Positions 12,601-24,500 of a stretch of DNA of 64,000 nt are shown piece after piece. A model generated the notes under the pieces. It had not been told where the DNA came from and searched no databases. It saw nothing but the letters and a program-made list of their open reading frames with translations. How positions within the stretch are numbered: position 1 is the stretch's first letter; each line of letters opens with the position of its first letter. The translations under genes and the position numbers were made by a program. Where the stretch lies: the NCBI GenBank assembly GCA_963921825.1, contig OY997589.1:50400546-50464545 (forward strand), in the 5' to 3' direction. The stretch is from Erodium maritimum (taxonomy: Eukaryota; Streptophyta; Magnoliopsida; Geraniales; Geraniaceae).

Positions 12601-15600
12601 CTTGCAAAATCTAATTATAACATCTGAAGGTCCAAGATTATCTATGCATGTAAAATATTTTCCCCCCATCAACGATGAGAGATGGTTGGCACCTACTCCA
12701 AAATAATTTTGCTTCATAAAACCCAGCTGGTGGCAGGTTCTATTAGGGTACAGATTCAAACTCTATTCCTGAGGTAGGAGGCCCTGGCCACTGGCCTCTT
12801 AGAATTAATGTGTAACACAATGGAAACATAAACGTGTCTATTGAAATAGTGTGCTGCTGATAAAGCAACCAAAAAGAATCCCGAGTAAAAAAGTGCTGAT
12901 GAACTTTTTAGGCATATCCCATATTTTTGCTCCATGGTATATTATTTAACTGACCCGGCTAGGTTATAAATGCAATCCGTATTACTTTTTGTGATGCCAG
13001 AAATGTATGTCAGTAACAACGGTTGTTGAATCACAAAGCTTTTGGTCGTGTCTGTGTGACTCTGAACAGTTTGAATGTCACTGTTTCAGTCCTATCTGCC
13101 AACTTTTTTGGGATCCACAATTTCAGTGGATTTATATGCAACTAAAATGTCTATTTCATCAAAGTGAGGGAATAAATATAGTTTCCTCTGTCTACAGAAG
13201 ATAGAAAGATAAAATGATAATTAAGAGCCATAACTAGTACCAGAAAGTATGTTACTTCCTTTTACATCATACCATAAGAGATCAAATGACATAAGATGCC
13301 AGAGTGCCAAACGATTAAGTTCTGTTTGATTTTTCAGTTTTCCATGGTGCAAAAGTCCTAAGCTGACGTCAATCACAAAGAGGATTTAAGCATGATTAAT
13401 GTATATGCTTTCTTTCATGGTTTAGCCAGTTCACCTGCACAGGCGCTCATAGGCTCCTTCTTGGTATACAGCCATCATATCCATCAGTTCCAAACCTGCA
13501 CGCTGTGAAGGAATTCTAATGAGTAGTAGAGATGGATATATATTGAATTCTCATTTTGAATTCATGAATTGGAAATTACATGGCTCAGATATAACAGCGC
13601 ATTTTGTGGCTCGTTAGTGAGGACCAATAATGGAACTGAAAACCCCAAGGTGACACTACAGCATGCTGTATTTAAAACTACAAAAAAAATGTTCTATAAC
13701 ATGGCATATAGTATGACAAATTAGAGATTACAGATGTTTGCAGTGTTTACCACCCTGAAGACAAAGGAATAATCTATGAGTTATATCCTAGGTCAATACT
13801 ACATGTATTGACTTTATAATTTGTTTATTAATAAGAGATGCACTTTTATTATCATTTATGCGTTAAGATAATCACTTGAGTTTTTAATTCTTTTGAAGGT
13901 CGTCGAGCACGTGACCTATAGTAAAACTATTTAGAGAGTGATATTCATATAACCCTAGTTTTAACAATATACTAAGACCAGATGTTGACTGATAATCATG
14001 TTTTACTGATCATGCATGTGAGACTATTTGGAAAAATAGTATTGGATGACCCATCGTGAGACTACTACATAGAGGTTGTCATAAATATTTCTCAATACCG
14101 TAATATGGCTTTAAGTCCTTTGACCTTAAAATCGTCATGGATTCCTAATATAGCTCTTTTGTATCTTGACACAATCTAACATTGTCTTTGACCACATGAT
14201 AATAAAGATTGTCGTTGGATATGAAGTCAATCAACTATATGAGGAATGTGAATGATTGAGATGGGATTCGTCCCTTGTGTAAATATTAGTAAGATATTGT
14301 TGGACCCCTTAACGAGTGAGACTGTGAAAATGCATTTACATGCTAATTGATAGAGTTATTACTCGTGGACTACTTGGAGTCAAGAAATGGTTAAGCCGAA
14401 TTATCGATCTTCATGTAACTTTGGTGGTCATAATGTCTTGCTAGAATGGGATTTCAGACCCGCTGTCAACATTATATGAGCCTACATGGTCATACTTAAG
14501 AATAAGCCCAAAACTGATTGGACTTAAGAAATCCAATTAAATATATAGAAAAGTCAAAAACGAATTGAATTATAAGTGTTTTAATTCAACATGTTTTTGA
14601 ATACATATAAATGCATCCTTTTCAGGTAAGGTTTCATTATGCTTTGTACTTTTTGAAATTACAGCCCTAGCTGCCTTTACAGAAAACGAGTGAGTTAGAT
14701 CTTGCATTCCAGACAAAGGTGCTAACGCAACTGTTGGGTTTTGGATAGTGATTGGCGTGTGGATATTTGTAGAGGGCATATTATGTTGGAGACGTCTTGA
14801 TCGCGTAAAGCACGAAAGCATAAATACTTAAGGTCATCGTCTCGAACCAAACCGTGAACATTACAAGAGGTATTGGTTCTAATTCAATCTAGCACTGATA
14901 CGGTCGGAGCGTCCAACACTTTGAACAAAAACTGAAAAATGTATAAAAGCTTTCATTTTCTGTAACACCCTAATGACGGCGTTAAGTAAAGGATAAAAAA
15001 ACAAAGTCCATGGAAGTTTATGATTGATTTTACGTATAGTTGGTACTATTAAGTACTACGGAATTTGATGAATTTCTTTGTTGTAACTTTCAAACCTAAT
15101 TTTTTATTATTACAATGTTCGGACACATCAAAATTCCAATTCTTTTTAAACAGCACGTAATGTCTTAATCAGAACAGACACATTGCTTTGCACCCACATG
15201 CTTAATATGATTCCTCCCTGGCAGAATAAAAAGTTTGTGGGCATGAATTTCCTGTCATTATGGAATCACGTATCTCCTGAACTGAACTTAAGATGCCTAT
15301 ATATACCTCTGTGTGAGCAGATAAGAGAGTGAGAAATTTACCTGGTGATGTGTCCTTAACAGTACTTTGCAATTGGCATGAATTTCTTGAACATGAGAAA
15401 GTGCCTTAAAAAACTCTTCATTCAGATCCTCCTCCTTTAGAGCATTTATCTACAAAGAGAGGGCCACACCACACTATATGAACAGAAATAGAACAGCAAC
15501 AGACCAAAGGAGAGGTAGCATGACTGAGGATCAAAACTAAACCTCCTCATTAGATAGCTGGTAATCACGAAGAAAGCATGACACTATCTCTTGTCTCTGT

Positions 15601-16274
15601 GTAGTGATGTCAAGTTCTTGTTTAAGCCTCTCAGTGGTACTGATAATATCTCCAGTACTGGCACTACAGCTATTCAATGCATTTGCAATCCTGTGAACAA
15701 GGAAATTAGGAAGATCCATTAGCAAGTAAAAAAACACAAAGAGGGAGAAGAATCCACATTTCTGATCTCCAAGTGTCTTGAATCACAAAAATCTCAAGTT
15801 GATGGTAAGCTGGTGAATAGATCCATTAATGAACTAAATGGTAAACAATTGATCACTGGAAAATGAATAGAATTTGATCAAATTGAAGAGCTACATCCAT
15901 TGAGAAAAGCTTATTGGTTCAAATGAATGGCGAATTGGGATGTGGTAGTTATATGTTGAACAACATTAGCTAGCAACAAGAGAAGAGAAGAGAAGATCAT
16001 ACTTGTCGCAGCATTCGGCGAGAGAATTGACCTCCTCCTCGACTCGGTCCAATGCCTTTTGGGAGGCATCGGAAGCAGTGAGGAACTCGAGATTGATGGA
16101 GAGGGAACGCTTCTCAATGGTAGATCTGAGGTTGCGGCGAGCATGAGAGGTGTTGTCGGTGTAGAAAGAGGAGAGAGTGTTGAGGGAAGCCAAGAGATCT
16201 GGAGTGTCGGTCCTCGATTCCAGTACCTTCTTCAGCTTTCTTGACAGTCCTGGAGCCAGACCTACCGTCCCCAT
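9677..16274 (-). CDS. COG6: Conserved oligomeric Golgi complex subunit 6
   Basis: Subunit of lobe B of the COG tethering complex, which acts in retrograde transport within the Golgi and so in glycosylation enzyme recycling. Ten exons in transcript order: 16003-16274, 15543-15690, 15342-15449, 13435-13502, 12330-12453, 12041-12187, 11663-11926, 11304-11588, 10541-10684 and 9677-10180. The joined frame is 2064 bp (687 aa), against about 680 aa for Arabidopsis COG6. Landmarks are the N-terminal [40 protein letters not shown] in exon 2, [19 protein letters not shown] in exon 4, [19 protein letters not shown] in exon 6, [20 protein letters not shown] in exon 7, and the C-terminal [19 protein letters not shown]. 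The frame has no stops or missing exons. Introns carry a hAT-type MITE (10788-11198) and an LTR-like relic (about 13790-14919). The gene looks intact. Confidence 0.96.
10788..11198. mobile_element. hAT-type MITE in a COG6 intron
   Basis: The left terminus CAAGGTTCTAAATAACGG (10788-10805) and the reverse complement of the right terminus, CAGTGTTCTAAATAACCC (11181-11198), form a terminal inverted repeat starting with CA, as in hAT elements. The 8-bp flanks CTCTATAC (10780-10787) and CTCCATAC (11199-11206) match at 7 of 8 positions, the size expected for a hAT target duplication. At 411 bp with no ORF of note, it is non-autonomous. It sits between the exons at 10541-10684 and 11304-11588 without touching the splice sites. 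Confidence 0.8.
13790..14919. mobile_element. Unclassified LTR-like relic in the long COG6 intron
   Basis: This fills most of the 1839-bp intron between the exons at 13435-13502 and 15342-15449. CATGTTTTACTGATCATGCAT (13999-14018) and several following blocks occur in the same order, with heavy divergence, in the relic at 3840-4450. The right edge is guessed from GTCCAACA at about 14919, which could be an LTR end; the left edge is a guess. No ORF of a retroelement is present. The intron insertion has not disturbed the flanking exons. Confidence 0.4.
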
Positions 16275-17225
16275 CTTCTAAATCGCTCTTCTTCTTCGTC
16301 GTCCCCGATTACACTTCTTTTCTCTTTTCATCCTACTAAAAACCTCATTTGTGAAAATACAATATTACCCCTATTCTTTGCAATAAAATTACCCACAACC
16401 TGCTCGAGATAACCGTCTACCAAAACTCCGGCGTCCCTCTCTCTCCATTTCCGTCCGCTGCGAATCGTCACGACAGCGTCGAGCTCACAACCTGGAGCAG
16501 ATGTAGATTCTATGGAGTTTTTGTATTGAGCTTGATATTGTAATTGGAATTTGATATTGGAATAGCTTACTTCCATCTACTAATCTACTACTACTAGTAT
16601 CGACGATTTGCTTCATTCCAAGGACTGCCCTGATTGGCGGTCTAAACTAGTTTCGCCATCATGGAAACGGTAGGTATTGAGAGAAGTTAGTAGCTTTAAC
16701 ACTATCCATAATAGCGTCGAAACGATAAGTCGTTTGGACATCGAATCCAACGTGACGTTGAAAATCTGCGTCGAATATGAGAAAGTGAGTCAGGTCTGCG
16801 TTGAATTTGTGAACTTGTAGATTCGACGTTGAGAGTCTTGTAGACTCAGTGACCCGTCGAATCAACGAATTCGGGGCCCAACCGTATCGTGACCAACGAA
16901 TCAAAGTGTGTCGCATGGCACGATTAGGGCTTCAATGGACTCAACGCTTCGTCTTCCTTACTACTTATACCGCACCCGTTTCTTCGTCTTCCCCACTAAT
17001 TCTTCTGCAACCGTTTCTTCGGCTTCCCCACTACTTTTTTTTGCACATGTTTCTCTACCTCAGACCTTCTCTACCTCATGCTTCCATGCCTCTGGCATTT
17101 CTGGCACTACAATTTCCCCCAGAACGTCGACACCGTGTCTCCACCAAAGTTGCGCCACCACCGTTTCCCCATCGGTCACTGCCTCTTTTCCATTTATTCT
17201 GTATTTGCCGTCCGAATCTCTTCCC
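16275..17225. other. COG6 upstream region and unassigned sequence
   Basis: The first few hundred bases should contain the COG6 promoter and 5' UTR, but I see no decisive TATA box. At 16700-16880 several short blocks share the core GTCGAAT/CGACGTTGA. From about 16930 the sequence becomes pyrimidine-rich with three imperfect repeats of CCGTTTCTTCG(T/G)CTTCCCCACTA (about 16977-17035). Overlapping ORFs of 100-188 codons here are low-complexity and not recognised. Confidence 0.4.
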
Positions 17226-17358
17226 ATGGCCGACAACAATCCTTTTCATGGCTCTTCCATGGTGTCGAGGTCGAGCTCGACCCCCACATACGCGGCCAGC
17301 CGGAACCGGGAACTCAAATTCCATCGATGGTCTTGTACACACGGTTGAACGCCAACCC

Positions 17359-20229
17359 TGTCACGCCCCAAATTCAGTAGAACCAAACCCGGAACGCGGA
17401 CGTTTAAGACAATAAAACATTTTTAAACCTTTTAAATAAATCACTTTAAAACCACCATTTTGTTCATCAAAATAATAATTTACAACTCAAAAGTACGTCC
17501 CAACAAGCGGACAAAATACAAGGCGTACGTCGCTAGACTCAAAAGGAAACCCGGACTCCCGCTCCTAGCTCTTCAAGCTTCGAGAGCTCACTTAGTCCGC
17601 CCCGCGACCAGTACCTGTAGGAAAAGCAGCTAGTGGTGAGCGTTCGCTCACCACCACGGATAACAGACTGAATACGGCATACTAGTAGACAATGCCGGTA
17701 ACACCAACAACAACCCAACACCGGGGACTACTATCCCCAACTCAAGTAACCCGACTAACACACGACTATTACTTTCCTCAACCGACTCAACACTCGGACA
17801 CGTAAAGTAAACCCGTCACAACGATTACGACTTCCTCCAAGGACACGAAAGATAACCACGCCACACCCAAGATCACAACGGATCGCACACCAAACAAGAT
17901 CGCAAAGGATCGCACTCCAGCTACTTAGTCCCCACGCAACTTTTCCCAACACGACGGTTGGATCAGGCGGTCGACCTGTCGCACTTTTCCCGACACGTAG
18001 TCGGATCAGGCGGTCGACCTGTCACCACCACGCACGCGTTGCCAGAACCCCTTTACTCTCAGGCGGGCCCCCTACCTCGTCTGAACATGCATACGCGCGC
18101 GATCACGGGACCCCCTTTATTATGAGGCGGGCCCCCAACCTCAGGTAACCACAATCACAACCACAAGCAAAGTTCAACCGACAGCAACAACACAGGTTTA
18201 ACACTTCACAGGAACTCATGGCCACCCAAGACACCAACGGTAAAATACGGGTTCAACAACCCCACGGGCACTCATGGCCACCCGAGACACACCAACGGTA
18301 AAAATACGGGTTTAACAACCCCACAGACACTCATGGCCACCCAAGACACCAACGGTAAAACACGGGTTCAACAACCCCACGGGCACTCATGGCCACCCGA
18401 GACATACCAACGGTAAAAATACGGGTTTAACAACCCCACGGGCACTCATGGCCACCCAAGACACACCAACAGTAAAATACGGGCTCTCATGGCCACCCAA
18501 GACACAACAGTAAAGTACGGGCTCTCATGGCCACCTAAGACACAATAGTAAAGTACAGGCTCTCATGGCCACCCAAGACACAAACTAAACAATCAACCTC
18601 CGGGCATAACCAAATGCCTCCAGTAATTCTAATATCGATAAGTTCACTGCTCCTACGACACTACTAAGGGTCACATGTATTTCTATTGTTCGATACGTTC
18701 CCGTATCATACGACACCACCCGGTGTCGCCTGCCTTTCTATCATTCGATAAACTTACTTAACCCACGACACCCAAGTGTCACAAGCATTTCTACAGTTAA
18801 CTTTCCCTAGCCAGGGCCGAGATCTGGCTACTTTTCCCTACCTCGTATGCTTTCTCCAAAAGCTCACAATCAAGCTCCGGCATGATCTCGATCGCTCGCC
18901 TAGCTTTCCCTTTCCTCTGTCGGCGGCACGATCTAATAAGAACACAATTTAAAACACTTTTAAGCTTGCAGGGATAAACTGAATTTTAATAAACTTGACG
19001 CCCAAAAGTAACCCTGACAATTTCGATCACTCCTAAACTTCCCAATTACTCGACATTGTCGATAATGGACCCGGAAAGGCCCGTTTCGCCCGACCCGGCG
19101 AATCTGCCCGGGATTGGAAAACGTCCTTCCAGGGCTCCGAAAATTCCCGTTTTCGTTTCTACTATCTTAGAATAATTCAAGGGTTCCAACGCAATTGACG
19201 GAATCAATTTCCGACTTCCGAGCAATTTAATTCGCGTTTAAAGTTTCTAAACCCGTCAATTCCAACTTTTACAATTTAATTCCAAAATTCGTTCCGGGTG
19301 TGGATTAACTACTTGGGGAACATCCTAAACCACCCGAACACGAAACCCCGAGACCCGCGCATGTGGGCCCCACTCGGCTATCAAGGGAAAACATTTCTTT
19401 TCGCCCCAAAACGTTCCTAACGAACCCCAAACCTCAACCCAACCTTAATCAAACCATTTAAACTCAAACCCTAAAATTCAAACGTTCCAAAATGAAAATC
19501 GGTTAGGTTCTCACCGTAGGGAATGATGACGGGGACTCGATTCTTCGATCGTTGAGACGATCCGTCGGTTGGATCGTCGGGAAATCGACAAAAGCCCAAG
19601 CTTTCTTCTCTTTTTTCCCCTTTTCTCCTTCTCTTTCCTCTCTCCACTTTCTCTCTCTATTTTCTTCTCTTTTTTTGGTGTTATGGTCGAACTCTTCATT
19701 TGCTCTTCCTTTTTGTTTTGTTTTAAAATAACAACTAACACTTAAATAAAAAAAACTAACACTCAAGTCTCATCTTTTGTTTTGTCCCAAAAACCTAACA
19801 CCACCACTTGTGTGACATGTGGCAAAAGGGTCCCACCCCTTTTTGGAAAATATTTTCTAGATTTTTTTCAGTCAGATTCGCGAAATTCGGTCGTCTCGGG
19901 CCCCGAACGGGCACTTTTTCCAAGAAATTACGAAACTTCACGGGCTACCAGGAAACGACTCAACAAAGACCGTTGCGACGACGGCTAAGCTTTTTGGACC
20001 CAAAACGGACCTCGAACGGACCAAAACGTCGCTCGGTTGACTTTTCCAACGAAAAGTCAACATTTCCCAAATTGGTCAGAAAGTTGCCCTGAGTCCCCCG
20101 GAACTCACTTTGGTCGATAACGAGGTCAACTTAAGTCTGGTATAGGTTCATTTAAGTGTCTGTCTAAAATTTTTAAATTTTCCTGTTTTTCGCCGATTTG
20201 ACTAGCGTTGACCGGGAGTGGTTCTTACA
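17359..20229 (-). mobile_element. Solo LTR, family B (Ty3/gypsy type), 2871 bp
   Basis: It begins TGTCACGCCCC and ends GGTTCTTACA, so it has TG...CA ends, and is bounded on both sides by the 5-bp duplication AACCC (17354-17358 and 20230-20234). There is no internal region, so it is a solo LTR left by LTR-LTR recombination. Orientation is taken from the copy at 52590-56031, whose right edge abuts a minus-strand polypurine tract. It contains the conserved inverted repeat GGTGAGCGTTCGCTCACC at about 17636 and a minisatellite at about 18200-18590. ORFs inside it are not meaningful. Confidence 0.93.
18200..18590. repeat. Minisatellite inside LTR B copy 1
   Basis: About four units of roughly 60 bp with the core CACTCATGGCCACCCAAGAC and a CGGGTT(C/T)AACAACCCCACGGG spacer are followed by about four shorter units of 35-40 bp with GGGCTCTCATGGCCACCC. 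The same two core words build arrays at the equivalent place in every family B copy in the window, with different unit lengths and copy numbers. Confidence 0.8.
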
Positions 20230-20649
20230 AACCCGCTGAGAATGCTACGCCTGTACCAGAAATGGAGTCATCCCGAGGAGTCTACATTGGTTTGTGCATG
20301 GCTCAGACAGACGGAGTAAGGTCGTGACCAATCCAACAATGCGTTTTGGGATGTCATACGGGGGGAGCTCGCACACGTGACCCGTCAATCCCTCACGATT
20401 GAGCAGTCCACCGAGAACTGCAACTATCATGGATCGTCGTCAACCGGAAGGTGAAGAGCTTCAATGAGTGTTGGGGGCAGATGAAGCGCATTTACTAACC
20501 TGGTTGGTCCGACGCGCATGTGATGGACATTGCTGAAGAGGTATATGCCGATAGATACGGACACGAGTTCGTTTAGCAGCATTGGTGGATTCTCGTGCGG
20601 GACCATCCAAGTTGGATGCAATCGTAGACACAACCGTAATCAAATATAG

Positions 20650-21598
20650 CAAGTGATACACCAAAGGGTTAGAAAAAATAAGGTCGTCATCGCACAATAC
20701 AAGACGACCAAACCTTTGGAAAAACATAGATCAATAGTCAGGGATGGCGGAGGAGCTGAAATTGTGGTTGGAGCTGTCGACACAATAGCCATCCCGGGCA
20801 GTAGCCGGAGGCTTCCCATCGCACAATACAAGAAGGGCAACCTTTGTCAATGAAGAAACTCGAGCCGACCGATCCTATCGCCAGCAACATTCCCCTCTTG
20901 AACCCGATTCCCATGATAGCAGTCAGATTCGCCTACAACACACATTGTAGGTGCTTTTAATAATCGAATTTTTGAAAGAATTGAACTATTTGTACTGTCC
21001 TAGTTATGCCGTATGTTTTGGTCCTTAGTTTTATAGGAAGTGAGAATTTTACAAGAACATGTTCTTGGTATTTTTAAAAGGCAAGTTCAATAGAAAATTT
21101 AAAAAGAAAAGTGTTGTTAAATAAAAAATGTGTGAATTCGTTTAATTTTACTTTTAAATTTTTTTAAAAAACCTATTTAATTTGATAGTTCATTTGAATT
21201 TTTACTTCTTAAAAATTTGAAGGATAAAATAATATATTTCTACCTATAAGAGGCATTTTTCATCTCACCTATTCTGATTCAAACAAAATATTATTGTCTA
21301 AACGATTTATACCCGTCGACATGTAAAATATCAAACATTTTGTGATAATTGTTGTACCCATCTGTTCAATATTTTGCCGTGGTAACAATGCCAAAGTTGA
21401 TATTAGACAATTCGGTTCCCAAAGTAGCAAGAACTATTTGCATAGATTGTTGACCAACTGGCTTACTGTCATCTAACACGGGTTTTAACTGATTCATATC
21501 TTTGACTTAAGCAAAAGACAAATATACCCAACAATTATTGTTACTCCTTCACATGCCTAACAGATACATATCCGTTCATAAAAAGATCAAGACTTAGA
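20650..21598. other. Unassigned AT-rich intergenic sequence
   Basis: A short direct repeat (ATCGCACAATACAAGA at 20689-20704 and again at about 20819-20834) lies just after the decayed gene. The rest, to the stop codon of the F-box gene, is AT-rich, and its last part presumably includes that gene's 3' UTR. I see no gene or clear transposon. Confidence 0.4.
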
Positions 21599-24500
21599 TC
21601 AGCAAAACCTCAAGGCAGCTTCTAGCTCCTTCTCATCAGCACAGTTATATCCCAGTGTATAAGCTCGTGCTGTTACATGAACATAAAATACACTGTAAGC
21701 ACTAAACAAAGGATATCAACCAGAGAACAATTAGCAGCTATTACCAAAACGGCCAGATCCCATAAATGGTTCAGCTTCATCTGTCGCTCCACCTTGTTGT
21801 TCCTAAATTATTGGGGAAGAAAAGTATTAGTATTTTAAACAACATATTTACATAATATACGATTCCTTCCAACAATAACCATATCCACTTTAGTTGAGCT
21901 TTCAATGACATAATACACGATTCCTTCCAACAATAATCATATCCACTTCACAGATAATCGTAAGTCACTTTTTCAATGACATCATTCAAACTAGGTAGTT
22001 GCACCTCATAAGTGGGAAGCTAATCCCTTAAGATGCCATGATCAATTGAATTGATCGATTAGTTGACAATAAATATTACACCAATAGATATAGTAATGCA
22101 TTCTCATGGACTTCCAAAGTAGATCAAGACAGATAACAAATCTAATGGACTAGTTTTACACTACTTTTATATTTCAATGTATGATGGAGAAGCACAAAAG
22201 AAATTTATATTCAAGTCTAAGTGGTCTAATTCAACAATGCAAAAAAATTTCACTCAAACATACTATTTGTTAGTTATTAATTAATTCTTTAGAAATTTAT
22301 ATATTTTTATTTTTACCATTCAATTATTTGAAGTCTGCTCAACTCAAGTTGATCAAACCCGAGTTATTTTCAGCCTGATATTAAATTAGTTAGGTCCAAT
22401 CTAACACCAAATGCACACCCCCATTTATTGGTTAAAAAGCAGAACAGTTTCATTCACCCACTACGGTTAGGTCAAGCAAGCACTCTTACATCTTCATAGG
22501 TTAGAGGTTCAAATCCTAGTGGATAACTACTTGAAACAAGATGGGGTTAGGGGGATGATTTTCTCTAATGTATTGTCATGTTCTATAAATAGGCACTCTA
22601 TCATTAAAAAATAGTTTAATTTGGAACATAAAATAATAAGTTTATCCAGTTCAGAAGACAACTAAGTGGGGTTTAAACAAGTTCTGAGAGACCATTTCCC
22701 GCACAACGCGGAGATGTGACACATCCTATTTCACTAATTTTTAGTTAACAATAAATTTTTATAAAAGTTCATTTTCAAAATCATCATTTTAATTTCTATT
22801 TCTATAAGACACTACTCACAGTTAAAAATCAAACAAATTATTCACTTAATTTAAGTCAGAGGATCAGTATTTTGTTATAGTTTCCTCATCCAGTTCCCCC
22901 AATCAAATGAAGGATTTCAATCATTCTTTTCATCCCCTAATCTAATCACTGTAATTCAGCACCCGCATTGAATTATTTTATCCATCATGATATAAAACAT
23001 CATAATAGATCTTAAAAGACAATCCAATGTTGACATCAACAATTAGATATGTCTCAAAGTTAATATAGAAATCCAATCTATCTCTCCATCAAATGTTAGA
23101 TAAGCCTCATAATGGATGATGGAATTTGATTCATCTCTCCACCAAATTTTGATAAACCTCATAATGGATTCTAAACTCTTAACTCATCTTTCCAGCAAAT
23201 GTTGGTAATTGTTGATAAGGAATAGCTGGTCAAATAAATAACCTATAACGAAACTTCCCTCTCAAGTTTAGAGAACTCTCTGAAGTCTGATTACAAAGAA
23301 TCAACAAACCTCTTCAACTCTACCACCCTCACTAATTCTATATCTAGCACCCTATTCTATATTTTCATCCTTGACTCAAAGATATAAATCATCTAATCCT
23401 ATTTCCAACACGTATACACACTGAATCCTATATTCTTGCCAAATTTACACTCCTTATATTCAGTTCTGAATCTAATGATCTTAAAACATAAGGACACTCT
23501 CTACCTGATATGGATTTCATCTCTAATCTACCTTATCATAAATGAGAGCAATACAATACAAAAATAAAAGTACTTATGTAAGCTACAGGACAGCATAACT
23601 TACAAAATCTGGTTCCATTTCACCTGGCGAGAGTAGCCTATCAAAACAATGGCCTGAAATTGTACAGACCAAAAGCTCATTCGCAGGGTCCATGATAACT
23701 TCTCTGCACGTATCATCACACACTGAAAGAAACCAATGAATATAACCTAATAAGATTTATGTTCACTCTATGAATATGTTAAAATTTGCATGCATTTCTA
23801 CAGAGGATTGGCAGTATTATAATGTTCTTACCATGAACGTGCCCAGTCTTTTCACAAACAAATACATCTCCTATTTGGTAATAGGAGCATGTTTCTCCAG
23901 AACAAGCATGATCAGTGACCACCTTATCCGTGAGACCTCTACTACTTTTCCATGTAGACACCTGATCAGCAACTGTCTTGTCGAGAATTATACGATCATC
24001 TTTAACCTTCATAAGTAAAACAAAAAACAGATATAGTTAAGCAGCTTCTCATTTAATGCAAGACTCATATAAAGATAACAAACAAACAAACATACTCTAT
24101 CTCTCTCAAACACACACACATAGAAGAAGAAAATTGATCAAGGAGGGGGAGAAGCTTTTATGGGTATAGTGATTTCTCTTACCTGTGAAGGAAGAGGTGC
24201 TTGGCTTCGCTTGGCAGTTTGCATTTGGATGTAATACTCTTTAAACTCTGGTTGGCAGTTTCTAACAAATTCAACCATGTCCTCTTCATCACGCTGCCAG
24301 AAGAGAAAGAGTTACTTCAAAATCCTGTGGTCGTTGATTTAATGGGGACAGTTGCAAAGAGAAACCTCTAAACATTTTACAAAACAAAATGAACAAACAT
24401 TTCCAACTTCCAAGAGAGTAATACGTAAAACAGAATTTAACACAAGAGCAGAGAAGTTTTTATTTATTTATTAATGCCTTCTATACATTTTTCATATAAT

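Larger units (their letters stand above)
17226..20627 (+). pseudogene. Decayed MYB/trihelix-like (PIF-associated type) gene, split by a solo LTR
   Basis: The clear part is 20260-20627. In one frame it reads KWSHPEESTLVCAWLRQTE, then a stop, then SNNAFWDVI; after a frame change it reads VVNRKVKSFNECWGQMKRIY, then DAHVMDIAEEVYADRYGHEF, then WWILVRDHPSWMQS. This order (W..EE..LV.AW, FW..I, W..M...Y, A..IY......F...W..L..HP.W) is that of plant MYB/SANT-like proteins often annotated as NAM-associated or glutathione S-transferase T3-like, related to the DNA-binding partner of PIF/Harbinger transposases. It has at least three in-frame stops and one frameshift. A possible N-terminus starts at 17226 (MADNNPFHGSSM). 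The solo LTR at 17359-20229 interrupts it. The family call rests on pattern recognition and the N-terminal part is inferred. Confidence 0.6.

Noticed and set aside
16849..17415. 188-, 146- and 100-codon overlapping ORFs on the plus strand as genes.
   Set aside because: Low-complexity, pyrimidine-rich sequence open in several frames at once; the longest runs into the LTR.
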